64,000 nt of DNA from Alteromonas sp. 1_MG-2023 (GCF_030547075.1 NZ_JAUOQH010000016.1:33393-97392); one strand, 5' to 3'; shown: positions 53,892 through 63,182, counted from the stretch's first letter. Numbers and translations: made by a program. Notes: generated from the letters alone by a model not told the origin.

Positions 53892-55322
53892 ATGTTAAAA
53901 GACAGCTATCCCTATTACCTTGCAAGCGAACCTTGTTTTGCTAATACCGATTTAGACGTTACCAATAAATACACAGGCGAAGTGGCCACAAAAGTGGCGC
54001 TAGCCGACGCTGAAGTGATTGATAAAGCCATAGCCGCTGCCGAAAAAGCACAGCCTGCAATGACAGCACTGGCACCTTACGAACGCCAAGCGATTCTAGA
54101 GCATTGCGTTAAGCGCTTTACTGAACGCGAGGAAGAACTAGGTAAAGCCCTCTGTATTGAAGCGGGTAAGCCTATTAAAGATGCTAAAGGTGAAGTAGGT
54201 CGATTAATCGACACATTCAAAATCGCGGCTGAAGAATCGGTAAGAATTAATGGCGAAGTGGTTAATTTAGAAATCTCCGCCCGTGCCAAAGGCTATCAGG
54301 GCATGACGAAAAAAGTGCCTATCGGCCCTTGTTCGTTTATTTCTCCGTTTAACTTCCCGTTAAACCTAGCTGCGCACAAGGTTGCACCAGCCATCGCTGC
54401 AGGGTGCACGTTTGTGCTTAAACCTGCCTCGCGCACGCCTATTGGTGCGTTGATTATTGGCGAAGTGTTAGCGGAATGCGAATTAATGCCCAAAGGCGCA
54501 TTTTCCATTCTTCCTTGTAGCCGAGATGGCGCCGATCTATTTACCACCGACGAGCGATTAAAGCTGCTTAGCTTTACCGGTTCACCTGATGTGGGCTGGG
54601 CGCTAAAAGCTAAAGCGGGCAAAAAGCCTGTGGTATTAGAGCTTGGTGGAAATGCCGCTTGTGTGGTGGATGAAGATGCCGATATTAGTGATGCTATCGA
54701 CCGTATTATTGTTGGCGCGTATTATCAGTCGGGCCAAAGCTGTATTTCTGTGCAGCGCTTATTAGTGCACTCGTCAATTTACGATGAATTTAAATCTCGC
54801 TATGTAGAACGGGTTGAGGCTTTGGTGTCTGGCGATCCTAGCGATGAGGATACTTTTATTGGCCCCATGATTTCTGAAGGCGAGGCTAAGCGTTTAGAAG
54901 GCTGGATTAAAGACGCCAAAGAAGCTGGGGCTAGCGTGCTATGCGGCGGTGAAAGAGATGGTGCCATGCTACAGGCTACCGTAATGGAAAACGTGCCTAA
55001 AGGTTGTGACGCAAGTGCTGAAGAAGCATTTGGCCCACTATCTATATTACAGTCGTTTGATGATTACGATAGTGCGTTAGATGAAGTGAACAACAGCCGC
55101 TATGGGCTACAGGCGGGCATCTTTACTCGAGATATCTACAAAGCACATAAAGCATGGAATGTGCTTGAAGTGGGCGGGGTAGTTATAGGTGATGTACCCA
55201 GCTGGCGTGTAGATAATATGCCTTATGGCGGTGTAAAAGATTCAGGACTTGGCCGCGAAGGTATTCGCTATGCCATAGAAGATATGACAGAAACCCGGCT
55301 TATGGTTATTCGAACGCCTTAG
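53892..55322 (+). CDS. NAD(P)-dependent aldehyde dehydrogenase
   Basis: The ATG at 53892 follows AAGGAG; a GTG at 53886 overlaps that site. The 476-residue product has the ALDH catalytic cysteine C284 in GQSCISVQRL and the general base E250 in VLELGGNAAC. The Rossmann motif FTGSPDVG lies at about 229-236, and PFNFPLNLAAHKVAPAIAAGC lines the active-site entry. The GxxxxG and GLQAGIFTRD text is of the phosphorylation-independent type. It is translationally close to the acetolactate-synthase-like gene. The substrate is not known. Confidence 0.88.
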   Translation: MLKDSYPYYLASEPCFANTDLDVTNKYTGEVATKVALADAEVIDKAIAAAEKAQPAMTALAPYERQAILEHCVKRFTEREEELGKALCIEAGKPIKDAKGEVGRLIDTFKIAAEESVRINGEVVNLEISARAKGYQGMTKKVPIGPCSFISPFNFPLNLAAHKVAPAIAAGCTFVLKPASRTPIGALIIGEVLAECELMPKGAFSILPCSRDGADLFTTDERLKLLSFTGSPDVGWALKAKAGKKPVVLELGGNAACVVDEDADISDAIDRIIVGAYYQSGQSCISVQRLLVHSSIYDEFKSRYVERVEALVSGDPSDEDTFIGPMISEGEAKRLEGWIKDAKEAGASVLCGGERDGAMLQATVMENVPKGCDASAEEAFGPLSILQSFDDYDSALDEVNNSRYGLQAGIFTRDIYKAHKAWNVLEVGGVVIGDVPSWRVDNMPYGGVKDSGLGREGIRYAIEDMTETRLMVIRTP

Positions 55323-55407
55323 GAAGTAGAGCAACTAACACGCTTATAACGTAACGAAGGTGAAAAAGCCTAACGAACCACGATAAACCACAATAGAGCG
55401 GGTGAAT

Positions 55408-55447
55408 AAAGCGGGTGCTTCTAACAGAAGTCACCCGCTTTTTTTAA
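55408..55447. terminator. Bidirectional terminator between convergent genes
   Basis: GCGGGTG and CTTCT (55411-55422) pair with AGAAG and CACCCGC (55426-55438), with one bulged T, an A-run before and a T-run after. It lies between the aldehyde dehydrogenase and DUF2237 genes. Confidence 0.9.
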
Positions 55448-55803
55448 TCTGCCGCAAAAGCTTCAAGGGTAGCCAAGGGAATAATATCAAGGGCTCGTTC
55501 ATGAGTAGCTTCTAATCGCACTTTTGGCGCAACACCTGCTTCGTAAGCCTGTAACCATCTGGCGGCGCACAAGCACCATCTATCACCGGCAAGTAAACCA
55601 GCAAAGTCCATACTGGGCCAAGGCGTGATTAAGTCGTTACCTTGGCGTAAGGAAAATTGTAGAAACTCATCGGAGACTACCGCACACACACTGTGGTTAC
55701 CCACATCTGCATCGGGCACATAGCAAAAGCCTTCTCGGGTGTAGCCTGTGTTACCACAACACAGTTGAAGTGGTCTCCCATAGACATTTTTAGCATTAGC
55801 CAA
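55444..55803 (-). CDS. DUF2237 family protein
   Basis: This 119-residue protein has the signature NVYGRPLQLCCGNTGYTREGFC near the N-terminus. VGNHSVCAVVSDEFLQFS and GDRWCLCAARWLQAYEAGVAPKVRLEATHE follow. It has several conserved cysteines (residues 15, 16, 27 and the WCLCAARW pair) and no signal peptide. The family is widespread, usually described as small cytoplasmic proteins, and has no demonstrated function. It is monocistronic and convergent with the aldehyde dehydrogenase gene. Confidence 0.85.
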   Translation of the reverse strand: MANAKNVYGRPLQLCCGNTGYTREGFCYVPDADVGNHSVCAVVSDEFLQFSLRQGNDLITPWPSMDFAGLLAGDRWCLCAARWLQAYEAGVAPKVRLEATHERALDIIPLATLEAFAAD

Positions 55804-55971
55804 AACGAATACCTCTTTTTGCGCGTATAAGCATTGATTGTATACCTATTTCTCATAAAACTCAGGCATCTGCTAGCCGTTGGCTACACAATGTCCTAAG
55901 TGTTTTAATTACGGGGACCTAGCGTAGATAGATTTGAATGAATTACCTATTTTCTAAACTGGTGTTAGTGC

Positions 55972-56784
55972 ATGTTAGATAAAAGCCAAAAATCAGCGCC
56001 CATTAATTTTTCTCAGCAAGAGATTGACCGCTTTGATGCGCTAGCAGAAAGCTGGTGGGATCCCAATGGTAATTATAAAACCGCGTTAGATTTTAATCGT
56101 GCACGGCTATCTGTTATTGAGTCTCAAATAACCAGTCACTTTTTGAAAAGTGAGCGAGCCCAAGACTTTCCTCAAAATGCGTTCAAGGCAAAATCCCTAA
56201 CGAATGCCACTCATAAAACCAAGCCTTTTACAGGGCTTTCAATTGTAGATATCGGTTGTGGTGGTGGGCTTATTAGTGAGCCGCTTGCGTTAAAGGGGGC
56301 AGATATTACAGGTATAGATGCCAGTGCCATGAGTATTGAGGTGGCGAAGCGGCATGCGAGTCAAAGCAATGTGAAGGTTAACTACATACACGGCCTTTCA
56401 TCTGACCTGGTAAGCCAAGGCCGCCAGTTTGACATCGTCATTAATGCAGAAGTTGTTGAGCATGTACCTGATCAAGCGCAGCTAATAAAAGAGTGTGCAA
56501 GTTTAGTGAAGCCAGGCGGTTTATTGGTGCTTGCTACGTTAAATAGAACCATTAAAAGTTTTATTATTGCGATTGTAGGCGCTGAATATGTCATGCGATA
56601 TTTACCCGTTGGTACTCACGATTGGCAAAAATTTGTTAAACCCACTGAGCTAAATCAATGGGTCGGTGAAGGGTTTACCCTTGATCATGAGACTGGCATG
56701 GCATTAAATCCATTCACCAAGGTATGGAAACTTACACCCGGCTTAAGCGTAAATTACCTCCAAGTTTATCATCGTACGGTATAG
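55972..56784 (+). CDS. ubiG: Ubiquinone biosynthesis O-methyltransferase
   Basis: UbiG performs both O-methylations in ubiquinone synthesis with S-adenosylmethionine. The 270-residue protein has ERFDALAESWWD-like text (about 18-30), the SAM-binding VDIGCGGGL (92-100), NAEVVEHVPD and LATLNRTIKSFIIAIVGAEYVMRYLPVGTHDWQKFVKP. The stretch about 51-88, between the first helix and the SAM motif, is some 30 residues longer than in E. coli. It holds a polar insert (SERAQDFPQNAFKAKS). It stands alone. Confidence 0.92.
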   Translation: MLDKSQKSAPINFSQQEIDRFDALAESWWDPNGNYKTALDFNRARLSVIESQITSHFLKSERAQDFPQNAFKAKSLTNATHKTKPFTGLSIVDIGCGGGLISEPLALKGADITGIDASAMSIEVAKRHASQSNVKVNYIHGLSSDLVSQGRQFDIVINAEVVEHVPDQAQLIKECASLVKPGGLLVLATLNRTIKSFIIAIVGAEYVMRYLPVGTHDWQKFVKPTELNQWVGEGFTLDHETGMALNPFTKVWKLTPGLSVNYLQVYHRTV

Positions 56785-56973
56785 CAACAGCTTTCACGTA
56801 GCCTGATTTTTAAATACCGAACAAAAGCGCCTGAGAGTGTTAGTAGATGTAAATCTGTGAACAGGTATAACCATTCAACCTTTTAATAGTTGTACCCCGA
56901 CGGAATATGATTTGAACCCATGCGCAAGCAGCACTAGTCTGGTTGTTAACATTCTAACGATACGATATGGCCT

Positions 56974-57591
56974 ATGAAAATTTACGAGACCAAAACGGCG
57001 CCTAATCCTCGCCGTGTTCGCATGTTCCTTGCTGAAAAGGGGATAGATAAATCAAAAGTAGAGTATGTACAAGTAGATATTCAAAAGGGTGAAAATTTAA
57101 GCGCAGAAATGCGCGCTAAAAACCCACTAGGTAAAATTCCTATTTTAGAGCTAGACGACGGTACCTGTATTGCTGAAACCGACGCTATTTGTACTTACTT
57201 TGAAGCCATTCATCCTGAGCCCTCATTGTTAGGCTCTACGCCCATTGAAAAGGCCACCATTGCTATGTGGCAGCGGCAAGTAGAAATGGCGCTGATGTTA
57301 CAAGTAGGCATGTGTTTTCAACATACCACAGGGTACTTTAAAGATAGAATGGTTCCTGTTCCTGAATATGGTAAAGAAGCCGGTATCAATGCATCAAAGT
57401 ATTTTAATATTCTCGAACGCCGACTCGAATTACACGAGTTTATAGCGGGAGATACCTTCTCTATTGCGGATATTACTGCGCTATGTGCTATTGATTTTGC
57501 ACGGGTGGTGGATATTCGAATTAAAGACGAACAAACTAACCTTCAGCGTTGGTACGACAACGTTAGTAGCAGAGCGAGTGCAAAAGCCTAA
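56974..57591 (+). CDS. Glutathione S-transferase family protein 1
   Basis: This 205-residue protein has an N-terminal thioredoxin-like domain ([45 protein letters not shown] with the E-T/S-D glutathione-binding turn) and a helical C-terminal domain with [15 protein letters not shown]. It should conjugate or transfer to glutathione, or act as a thiol oxidoreductase. The substrate is unknown. Its stop codon overlaps the next start by one base (TAATG), so the two transferases are translationally coupled. Confidence 0.88.
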   Translation: MKIYETKTAPNPRRVRMFLAEKGIDKSKVEYVQVDIQKGENLSAEMRAKNPLGKIPILELDDGTCIAETDAICTYFEAIHPEPSLLGSTPIEKATIAMWQRQVEMALMLQVGMCFQHTTGYFKDRMVPVPEYGKEAGINASKYFNILERRLELHEFIAGDTFSIADITALCAIDFARVVDIRIKDEQTNLQRWYDNVSSRASAKA

Positions 57592-58250
57592 TGATAGATT
57601 TATACACCGCAGCAACACCCAATGGCTGGAAAGCGTCAGTCGCATTAGAAGAAATGGAACTCGACTATACCGTGCATGCGGTAAACTTAATGAAAGGCGA
57701 GCAAAAAACCGCTGAGTTCCTCGCCATGAACCCAAATGGCAGAATTCCCGTTATTGTGGACAAAAGCGAAGGCGACCATGTGGTTTTTGAATCTGGCGCC
57801 ATCATGCTTTATTTAGCTGAAAAGACAGGTAAGTTTTTACCCGCAGACGCCAAAGGCCGAAGCCAAGTGATGCAATGGGTTATGTTTCAAATGGGGGGTA
57901 TTGGGCCAATGATGGGTCAAGCGAACGTGTTCCATCGCTATTTAGAAGAGAAGATCCCCATTGCTATTGACCGCTATCAAAATGAAGTGCGCAGATTGTT
58001 TACGGTGCTAGATGGGCGATTAGAAGACAACGAATATTTAGCCGGTGATTACAGCATTGCCGACATGGCGAACTGGTGCTGGGTGCGTACCTATGAATGG
58101 TCGGGCGTAAGCATTGAAGGGCTAGATAACTTAACTCGCTGGAAAAACAGTATCGAGGCACGCCCTGCGGCGCGTCGTGGTGTTGAAGAGCCCAATAAAA
58201 TCGATAAAGAAGCGTTGATCAAAGGCGCTAAAAACGTAGTTACTCGATAA
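57591..58250 (+). CDS. Glutathione S-transferase family protein 2 (YfcG/YghU-like)
   Basis: This 219-residue protein starts at the ATG overlapping the stop of the first transferase. [21 protein letters not shown] and [12 protein letters not shown] are typical of the Nu-class YfcG/YghU group, which acts as disulfide reductases using glutathione. [19 protein letters not shown] and the C-terminal [13 protein letters not shown] helix complete the fold. A catalytic Thr or Asn near the N-terminus (T10/N11 region) would be used instead of Ser/Tyr. The role with the partner transferase is unknown. Confidence 0.88.
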   Translation: MIDLYTAATPNGWKASVALEEMELDYTVHAVNLMKGEQKTAEFLAMNPNGRIPVIVDKSEGDHVVFESGAIMLYLAEKTGKFLPADAKGRSQVMQWVMFQMGGIGPMMGQANVFHRYLEEKIPIAIDRYQNEVRRLFTVLDGRLEDNEYLAGDYSIADMANWCWVRTYEWSGVSIEGLDNLTRWKNSIEARPAARRGVEEPNKIDKEALIKGAKNVVTR

Positions 58251-58269
58251 TACGTTACCCGATAACATG

Positions 58270-59235
58270 TTACTCTAATGTGTGAACTAATCCCTGCGCC
58301 AAGGCTTTTATGTGCGCAGGGCCTATTCCGCAACATCCGCCTACAATTGAAGCGCCAGCCGCCACCCATTTTTGTGCATACGCCAAGTACTTTTCAGGTG
58401 TCACATCCTCGCGCAAGGTAGACAACATTTCATTGGCGTCATGCACTCTTACATGTTCGGAAAAACTGTTGGCATACACACCAATGGGAATGTCGGCATT
58501 ATGGTTGCGGGTAAACGCAATAGCCGCTTCCATTTCTTCAGGTTGAGAGCAATTAAATAACACCGCATCGATACTATCTAACGTAGGCAATATAGCACTT
58601 AGGGGCTCGTTAGAACGTAAGGTTACAGGCTTTGAAAAGTCTTGACGATTACTGAGCGAGTAAGAAAGCCAAATTGGTTTAGATGAGTGCTGTTTTATTA
58701 AAGACGTTACCGCAATAGCTTCTTCTACCGACGATATGGTTTCTACAAGCCAAAAGTCGATGTAGGGCGCTTGTGCTTCAATCAATGGCAGTAAAATTGA
58801 AGCGAGTTTCTCAGCACAAAATAGTTCAGGTTTGTAAGAGCCAAACGCGGGGGGCAAACAGCCCGCTACCACTACCTTATCATTATGGGCTATGGCATTA
58901 TTTTTATTAGCAACTGTTTTAGCAATTTTAGCTGCATGTTCAGCGAGGTCGAACGCTTTCTCGGTAAACTGTTGTTGGCCAATATGAAAGGGAACTAAGG
59001 CATAGGTATTTGTGGTAATGATTTGGGCGCCCGCATCCACAAAGTTTTGATGCACTTGAGCGACTAAATCTGGGGCTTCCATTAAAGAGAGGGCTGACCA
59101 TTCAGGTTGCCTAAAAGGCGCCCCTATTCTTTCTAATTCTCGGCCTAATCCACCATCAAGAATATGTATTTGAGAAGATGGACATTGCGTTAATGCCAGT
59201 CGGCTTGTTTTGTCTGTGGGTGATGTTGTCACCAC
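58270..59235 (-). CDS. mmuM: Homocysteine S-methyltransferase
   Basis: This 321-residue zinc enzyme transfers a methyl group, probably from S-methylmethionine or SAM, to homocysteine. It has LDGGLGRELERIG at the start (about 25-38) and ITTNTYALV. Zinc-binding cysteines lie in LFNCSQPEEM and in VGGCCGIGPAHIKAL near the end. The start is GTG at 59235 with GGGGT before it. No methylmethionine permease (mmuP) is adjacent. It is convergent with the transferase pair and lies next to the ROK regulator gene. Confidence 0.88.
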   Translation of the reverse strand: MVTTSPTDKTSRLALTQCPSSQIHILDGGLGRELERIGAPFRQPEWSALSLMEAPDLVAQVHQNFVDAGAQIITTNTYALVPFHIGQQQFTEKAFDLAEHAAKIAKTVANKNNAIAHNDKVVVAGCLPPAFGSYKPELFCAEKLASILLPLIEAQAPYIDFWLVETISSVEEAIAVTSLIKQHSSKPIWLSYSLSNRQDFSKPVTLRSNEPLSAILPTLDSIDAVLFNCSQPEEMEAAIAFTRNHNADIPIGVYANSFSEHVRVHDANEMLSTLREDVTPEKYLAYAQKWVAAGASIVGGCCGIGPAHIKALAQGLVHTLE

Positions 59236-59265
59236 GTACCCCTGCTATATTGATATGGTTGTAAA

Positions 59266-60477
59266 CTAGTAGTAATTCGCAATAAGCGATAGGTTAGCAC
59301 TGCCGATAGATTGTGCTTTACTGCCCACCTGGCCTGCACTCACACTACCAGGGCTTATTCCTCGTAGGTCGGCATTCTTTAACGCACTTTGCACATAGTC
59401 GACCAGTTGGTTTTTTATGTTTTGTGGCATGGCCCCATCTATAATAATACCATCTAGGTCAAGCATGCTAAACGCGCAATGTGCTGCAAAAGCAATACCT
59501 TCAGCGGCTTGTTCTAGCCATAGTGTAAGTATCTTTTCAACCTTGGGGTCAGATTTTAAACCCGGCCAATGATCGGGGGCATCGTATAAGTTGTTTCCAT
59601 CAAATCCTGCATCATGAAGCTGCTTTTCTAGCAAATACAGTGATGATTGGGCAATAAGTTGTTGCTGTTGATTATTCGTTGCCGTGACAAAAGGTAAGGA
59701 TCCAATGGCCCCAGCATTTCCGGATTTCCCCGTAAATAACTGATTATTTATGATGAGCCCGCCGCCTAAGAATGTACCCACAAACACATAAAGAAAGTGA
59801 TTGAACCTGTGATGATTTCCAAAAGCCATTTCTGCACTACAGGCCGCGGTAGCGTCGTTACTAACAAATATAGGAAAGCCTAAATGTGCAGAAAGTGACG
59901 CTTGAATATCAAGGTTTTTCCACGCTTCCAGCGCTTCGGTCGGCGCGCCGGCTTCTTCTGCCCAATTCCAAATCTCAAAGGGCATAGCCACGCCTAAACC
60001 TCGAATTCGTGTTCGCTGTTCAGCCGATAACTGTTGAGTTAACACCGTCACCCCACGCTCGGTAAAAGACAACAGATGCGCTACTGTGGGATAGGGTACT
60101 TTTTCATGCAGTGATGCTTTTACATTGCCAGCTAAATCTAGCAAGGTCATGTCGAAACTGCGCCGGCCAATCTTCAACCCTAAGCCAAACGCGCCATTAG
60201 GATTTAACCCGAAAGGCACCTTGGGTTGGCCAACACCACCACGGACAGGCGCTAAGGCTTGCACTAACTTATCAGATGCAAGCTTCTTAATAATAACGGT
60301 TGCTGACTGAGCGGATAACCCCGTTCGCAGCGCAATTTCTGATTTGGGTATAGCGCCTTCGTGGCGAATAAGCGTGAGTATATCCCGCTCGTTTTGGGTG
60401 CGGTTATCTAGCAATGCGTCTGCCGCGTCTCCTGCTGTGTTAACAGGCGAACTCGTCTGCTCGGGGGATATGGCCAT
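59266..60477 (-). CDS. ROK-family transcriptional regulator
   Basis: This 403-residue protein has an N-terminal winged helix (about 30-75: ILTLIRHEGAIPKSEIALRTGLSAQSATVIIKKL) joined to a ROK sugar-kinase-like domain (about 85-400: GFGLKIGRRSFDMTLLDLAG, VSNDATAACSAEMAFG, GTFLGGGLIIN). It is a NagC/Mlc-type regulator responding to a sugar or sugar phosphate. The ROK zinc-binding CxCGxxGC motif is not seen. It is divergent from a fructokinase gene over 336 bp containing palindromes, so that kinase is the likely target. Confidence 0.88.
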   Translation of the reverse strand: MAISPEQTSSPVNTAGDAADALLDNRTQNERDILTLIRHEGAIPKSEIALRTGLSAQSATVIIKKLASDKLVQALAPVRGGVGQPKVPFGLNPNGAFGLGLKIGRRSFDMTLLDLAGNVKASLHEKVPYPTVAHLLSFTERGVTVLTQQLSAEQRTRIRGLGVAMPFEIWNWAEEAGAPTEALEAWKNLDIQASLSAHLGFPIFVSNDATAACSAEMAFGNHHRFNHFLYVFVGTFLGGGLIINNQLFTGKSGNAGAIGSLPFVTATNNQQQQLIAQSSLYLLEKQLHDAGFDGNNLYDAPDHWPGLKSDPKVEKILTLWLEQAAEGIAFAAHCAFSMLDLDGIIIDGAMPQNIKNQLVDYVQSALKNADLRGISPGSVSAGQVGSKAQSIGSANLSLIANYY

Positions 60478-60813
60478 TTACACTATACCTAAATCATCAT
60501 GGGAGAATGTTATAACAAACAGCCCCTATAAGTCATGGTTAGTTAATAAATCAATAATGACTAAAAAATTCATAAAAACGAGTTTTTTCCTATCAATCAG
60601 AGCGATATCAAAAACGAACAAGGTAAACTATTTAACAATGGTAAATTATTAAATCAACATAGTTGATTTATTTTTGAGAGTAGTTAATACTGTGCCGCAA
60701 TTAGTTAACTATAATTTAACGTATCCATGGGGAAGACCTTCGGCTACGCTTATATTCCACGTCACAGCGATAGACTTTAATGTCATCGTTGTAAGCTCTA
60801 GCGAGAGGTGTTT
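60478..60813. other. Divergent control region between ROK regulator and fructokinase
   Basis: This 336-bp region is AT-rich and holds no gene. It contains the palindrome at 60651-60669 and a shorter TAGTTAACTA palindrome at 60702-60711. Both are plausible ROK sites. The fructokinase ribosome site GAGAGG is at 60803-60808. Confidence 0.7.
60651..60669. promoter_or_regulatory. Candidate ROK operator
   Basis: AAATCAAC and GTTGATTT form a perfect 8-bp inverted repeat around ATA. It is AT-rich with GC in the arm centres, like NagC/Mlc-type sites in general layout. Confidence 0.55.
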
Positions 60814-61779
60814 ATGAAAATTTTATGTTTAGGCGAAGTACTTATCGATATGTTGAGTGCAGGTGCGGCAGATCAAAGTGAAATGCCGGCGATGAATTCA
60901 TTTCAGCCTTATGCTGGTGGTGCGCCTGCTAACGTTGCGGTGGCCGTAGCTAAACTTGGTGGCCACGGCGCTATGGTATCGAAAGTGGGTGATGACACCT
61001 TCGGGCGCTTTCTGCAAGACATGCTTAGCTACCATAAAGTAAACACTGATTACGTGTGGAGCACAAAAGACGCCAATACAGCACTGGCCTTTGTTAATCT
61101 TGATAAAGACGGTGAGCGGTCTTTCGATTTCTATGTTGATAACGCGGCACATAAGCATATTGGCGAAGAGGACTTAGCTACCGTTGAATGCGACGATACT
61201 AGCGTACTGCATTTTTGTTCTGGTTCTATTTCTGGCCCAGAATTGCTGCCTGGCACCGACTATATTTTAAATAAAGCCAAGCAAAAAAATATGCTGGTTT
61301 GTTTAGATATTAACTATCGCCCTGCGTTTTGGGATGACACGGCTAATGCGCCAGGTCGTATTGATGATGTAGCTAAAAAAGTGAGCATTTTAAAAGCAAG
61401 CCGCGAAGAGTTAGCTGAGCTTTATGGCGAAGAAAATGCGCAAACCCATGTTCAACAGTGGCTAGATAGCGGCGTTAAAGTGGTATTGGTAACTGATGGC
61501 GGCGAGCCTATCCAATATATCACCAAAGAATTTAGTGGCACCTTAGCGTCACCTAAAATGGATGTAAAAGATACGACAGCTGCAGGCGATTCTTTCATTG
61601 GCGGTTTCTTGTATTTCTTGTCGACGAAAGTAGCCAACAGTGCAGAATTTGATACATGGGTGGATAGCTTTGAAAATGTTAGTGAAGCTACTGAATTCGC
61701 TATTCGTTGCGGTGCCTACACGGTAACCCAATATGGTGCGTTCAGCGCGCTACCTACTATGGAAAATATCACTAAGTAA
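60814..61779 (+). CDS. Fructokinase, PfkB family
   Basis: The ATG at 60814 follows GAGAGG; a GTG at 60808 overlaps it. The 321-residue product has PfkB signature 1 (YAGGAPANVAVAVAKLGGHGAMVSKVGDD) and signature 2 DTTAAGDSFIGGFL with the catalytic Asp in AAGD. It also has LCLDINYRPAFWDD. It should phosphorylate fructose at position 6; a related hexose or ketose is possible. It is single, followed by a terminator, and divergent from the ROK regulator. No fructose transporter or sucrase gene is nearby, so where the sugar enters is unknown. Confidence 0.87.
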   Translation: MKILCLGEVLIDMLSAGAADQSEMPAMNSFQPYAGGAPANVAVAVAKLGGHGAMVSKVGDDTFGRFLQDMLSYHKVNTDYVWSTKDANTALAFVNLDKDGERSFDFYVDNAAHKHIGEEDLATVECDDTSVLHFCSGSISGPELLPGTDYILNKAKQKNMLVCLDINYRPAFWDDTANAPGRIDDVAKKVSILKASREELAELYGEENAQTHVQQWLDSGVKVVLVTDGGEPIQYITKEFSGTLASPKMDVKDTTAAGDSFIGGFLYFLSTKVANSAEFDTWVDSFENVSEATEFAIRCGAYTVTQYGAFSALPTMENITK

Positions 61780-61801
61780 AAGCTAAATAATAAGCCAATT
61801 T

Positions 61802-61834
61802 AAAAGCAAGGTTTTCATAGCCTTGCTTTTTTTT
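61802..61834 (+). terminator. Terminator after the fructokinase gene
   Basis: AAAAGCAAGG (61802-61811), a 9-nt loop, CCTTGCTTTT and further T's. The remaining bases to 62037 show no gene or other structure. Confidence 0.92.
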
Positions 61835-62037
61835 GCCTTAAAAGCGGCCTTAGCAATGCAAGGAAAAATTGCTACATGAGAATTGCCATGAAAAAAATTT
61901 CGTCAAAGGCGACTACATAAATTACGACAATAAATCACTTCAATAAACTTCAACAATAAGCACCGCCCAAGAAATATAAACCCGTCTGACATCCACCCGA
62001 TTCCCACAATGATCCAGTAAAGGTATTGTAAATTTAG

Positions 62038-62062
62038 TGTAATGTTATAATATAACATTACA
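62038..62062. promoter_or_regulatory. Zur box
   Basis: A perfect 25-bp palindrome has arms TGTAATGTTATA and TATAACATTACA around one A. The inner part is the established gammaproteobacterial Zur consensus (AATGTTATA-n-TATAACATT). It ends 26 bp before the ATG at 62089. A TATAAT lies inside it (62046-62051), so binding would block the promoter. A Zur gene is in this window at 33112-33585. Confidence 0.92.
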
Positions 62063-62088
62063 TTTTTAAGGGTTTGATAAGGATTATT

Positions 62089-63182
62089 ATGTTCAAGGCC
62101 ACTCGCTTGGCTATCGCTATGCGGTAGTGACCAGCTATGCCAATGCTCTGATTGAATTTGTTGACGGTGGAGTGTGGCGTGAAGACCATGTAGAGCATTT
62201 ACATGACTACAAAGAATCTCCTTCATTGTCTGATTTTACCCTTGAAGGTAGCAGCCCTACTCACCTAGTTAGCCATGACAGCCAACTGGCTGTTTTCTTT
62301 GATGGCGATGCAGATAGCAGCACACCAGCATCTGTACAGGTTGTGACAGACACCAATATTGCTGCTGAATCTACCGATATTTCTACGCTTTCCTACACCG
62401 TAAATATGCATGGTGTAGCCGAGCCTGAAGACGATATGTTGATTAGCACGGTTCGCCGTGATGATAGTGTTACGTTTTCGGCAAATCCAATACTGCCAGA
62501 TAGTGTGGGTGTCTATCATTTGCATGATGGAGAATATGAGCAAGAGCAAGTATTTGAAGGGTTATGCCCGGATTTACACGGCTCATCTATTAATGACGAT
62601 TACGTGGCGTTCGGTTGTACTGGCAGTGTATTAGTACTTCACGAGCATGATGACCTTTACGAGTCGGTAAACATTGCCAATGATGATGTTCTTAATGGCT
62701 TGCGAGTAGGCTCTATATTTGGGCATGAAGATGCAGATACTTTTATAGGTTTAGCTGCTGAGTCTGCCAGCGATACCTATGTGTTTGTCACTATCGACCC
62801 AGAAGCCGCTACTATGGTTGAAATGGATTGGGAGCCTGAAGAAGGCGCGACACCCACAGCTTATGGTTTTTCATATGATGGTGAGCATTTCTTAATACTG
62901 GATGACCTTGGTAATTTGTCTGTATTATCAGCGCACTCAGAAACTGACACAGTGACATGGGAACTTGAAACTCGAATTAATATTAGTAGTGGTGACCTTG
63001 CTGATATGCCAGACAATGTAAGTTTCAGCATGACGGTGTCGCAAAATGCGGGATATGTATATATTGTCGACCCGATAGCAATGCATGTGTTAAAGATTGA
63101 TCTTGAAGGAGCCGAAGTTGTGGGCGATATCGAAGTTGATTTTGTGCCTTCAGCAGTATCTTGGTTAGGTATCGCTGAATAA
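62089..63182 (+). pseudogene. AztD-like zinc metallochaperone, deletion-damaged gene
   Basis: An ATG at 62089 with AAGGAT before it starts a signal-peptide-like MFKATRLAIAMR but stops at TAG 62123-62125. From 62106 another phase reads LGYRYAVV and stays open to 63182 (GTG at 62127 the first start codon in it, 351 residues). The body resembles AztD-type beta-propeller periplasmic zinc chaperones: FVDGGVWREDHVEHLHDY, GSSPTHLVSHD..AVFFDGDAD, YTVNMHGVAEPEDDMLISTVRR, GLCPDLHGSSINDDYVAFGC. The N-terminal half-blade, export signal and any His-rich loop are missing, so the protein cannot be exported. Control by Zur is clear from the box. Functional loss is an inference; a sequencing deletion must be excluded. 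Confidence 0.75.

Noticed and set aside
61903..62226. A minus-strand frame across the Zur box and the start of the AztD-like gene
   Set aside because: It crosses the perfect operator, has no ribosome site and resembles no protein.
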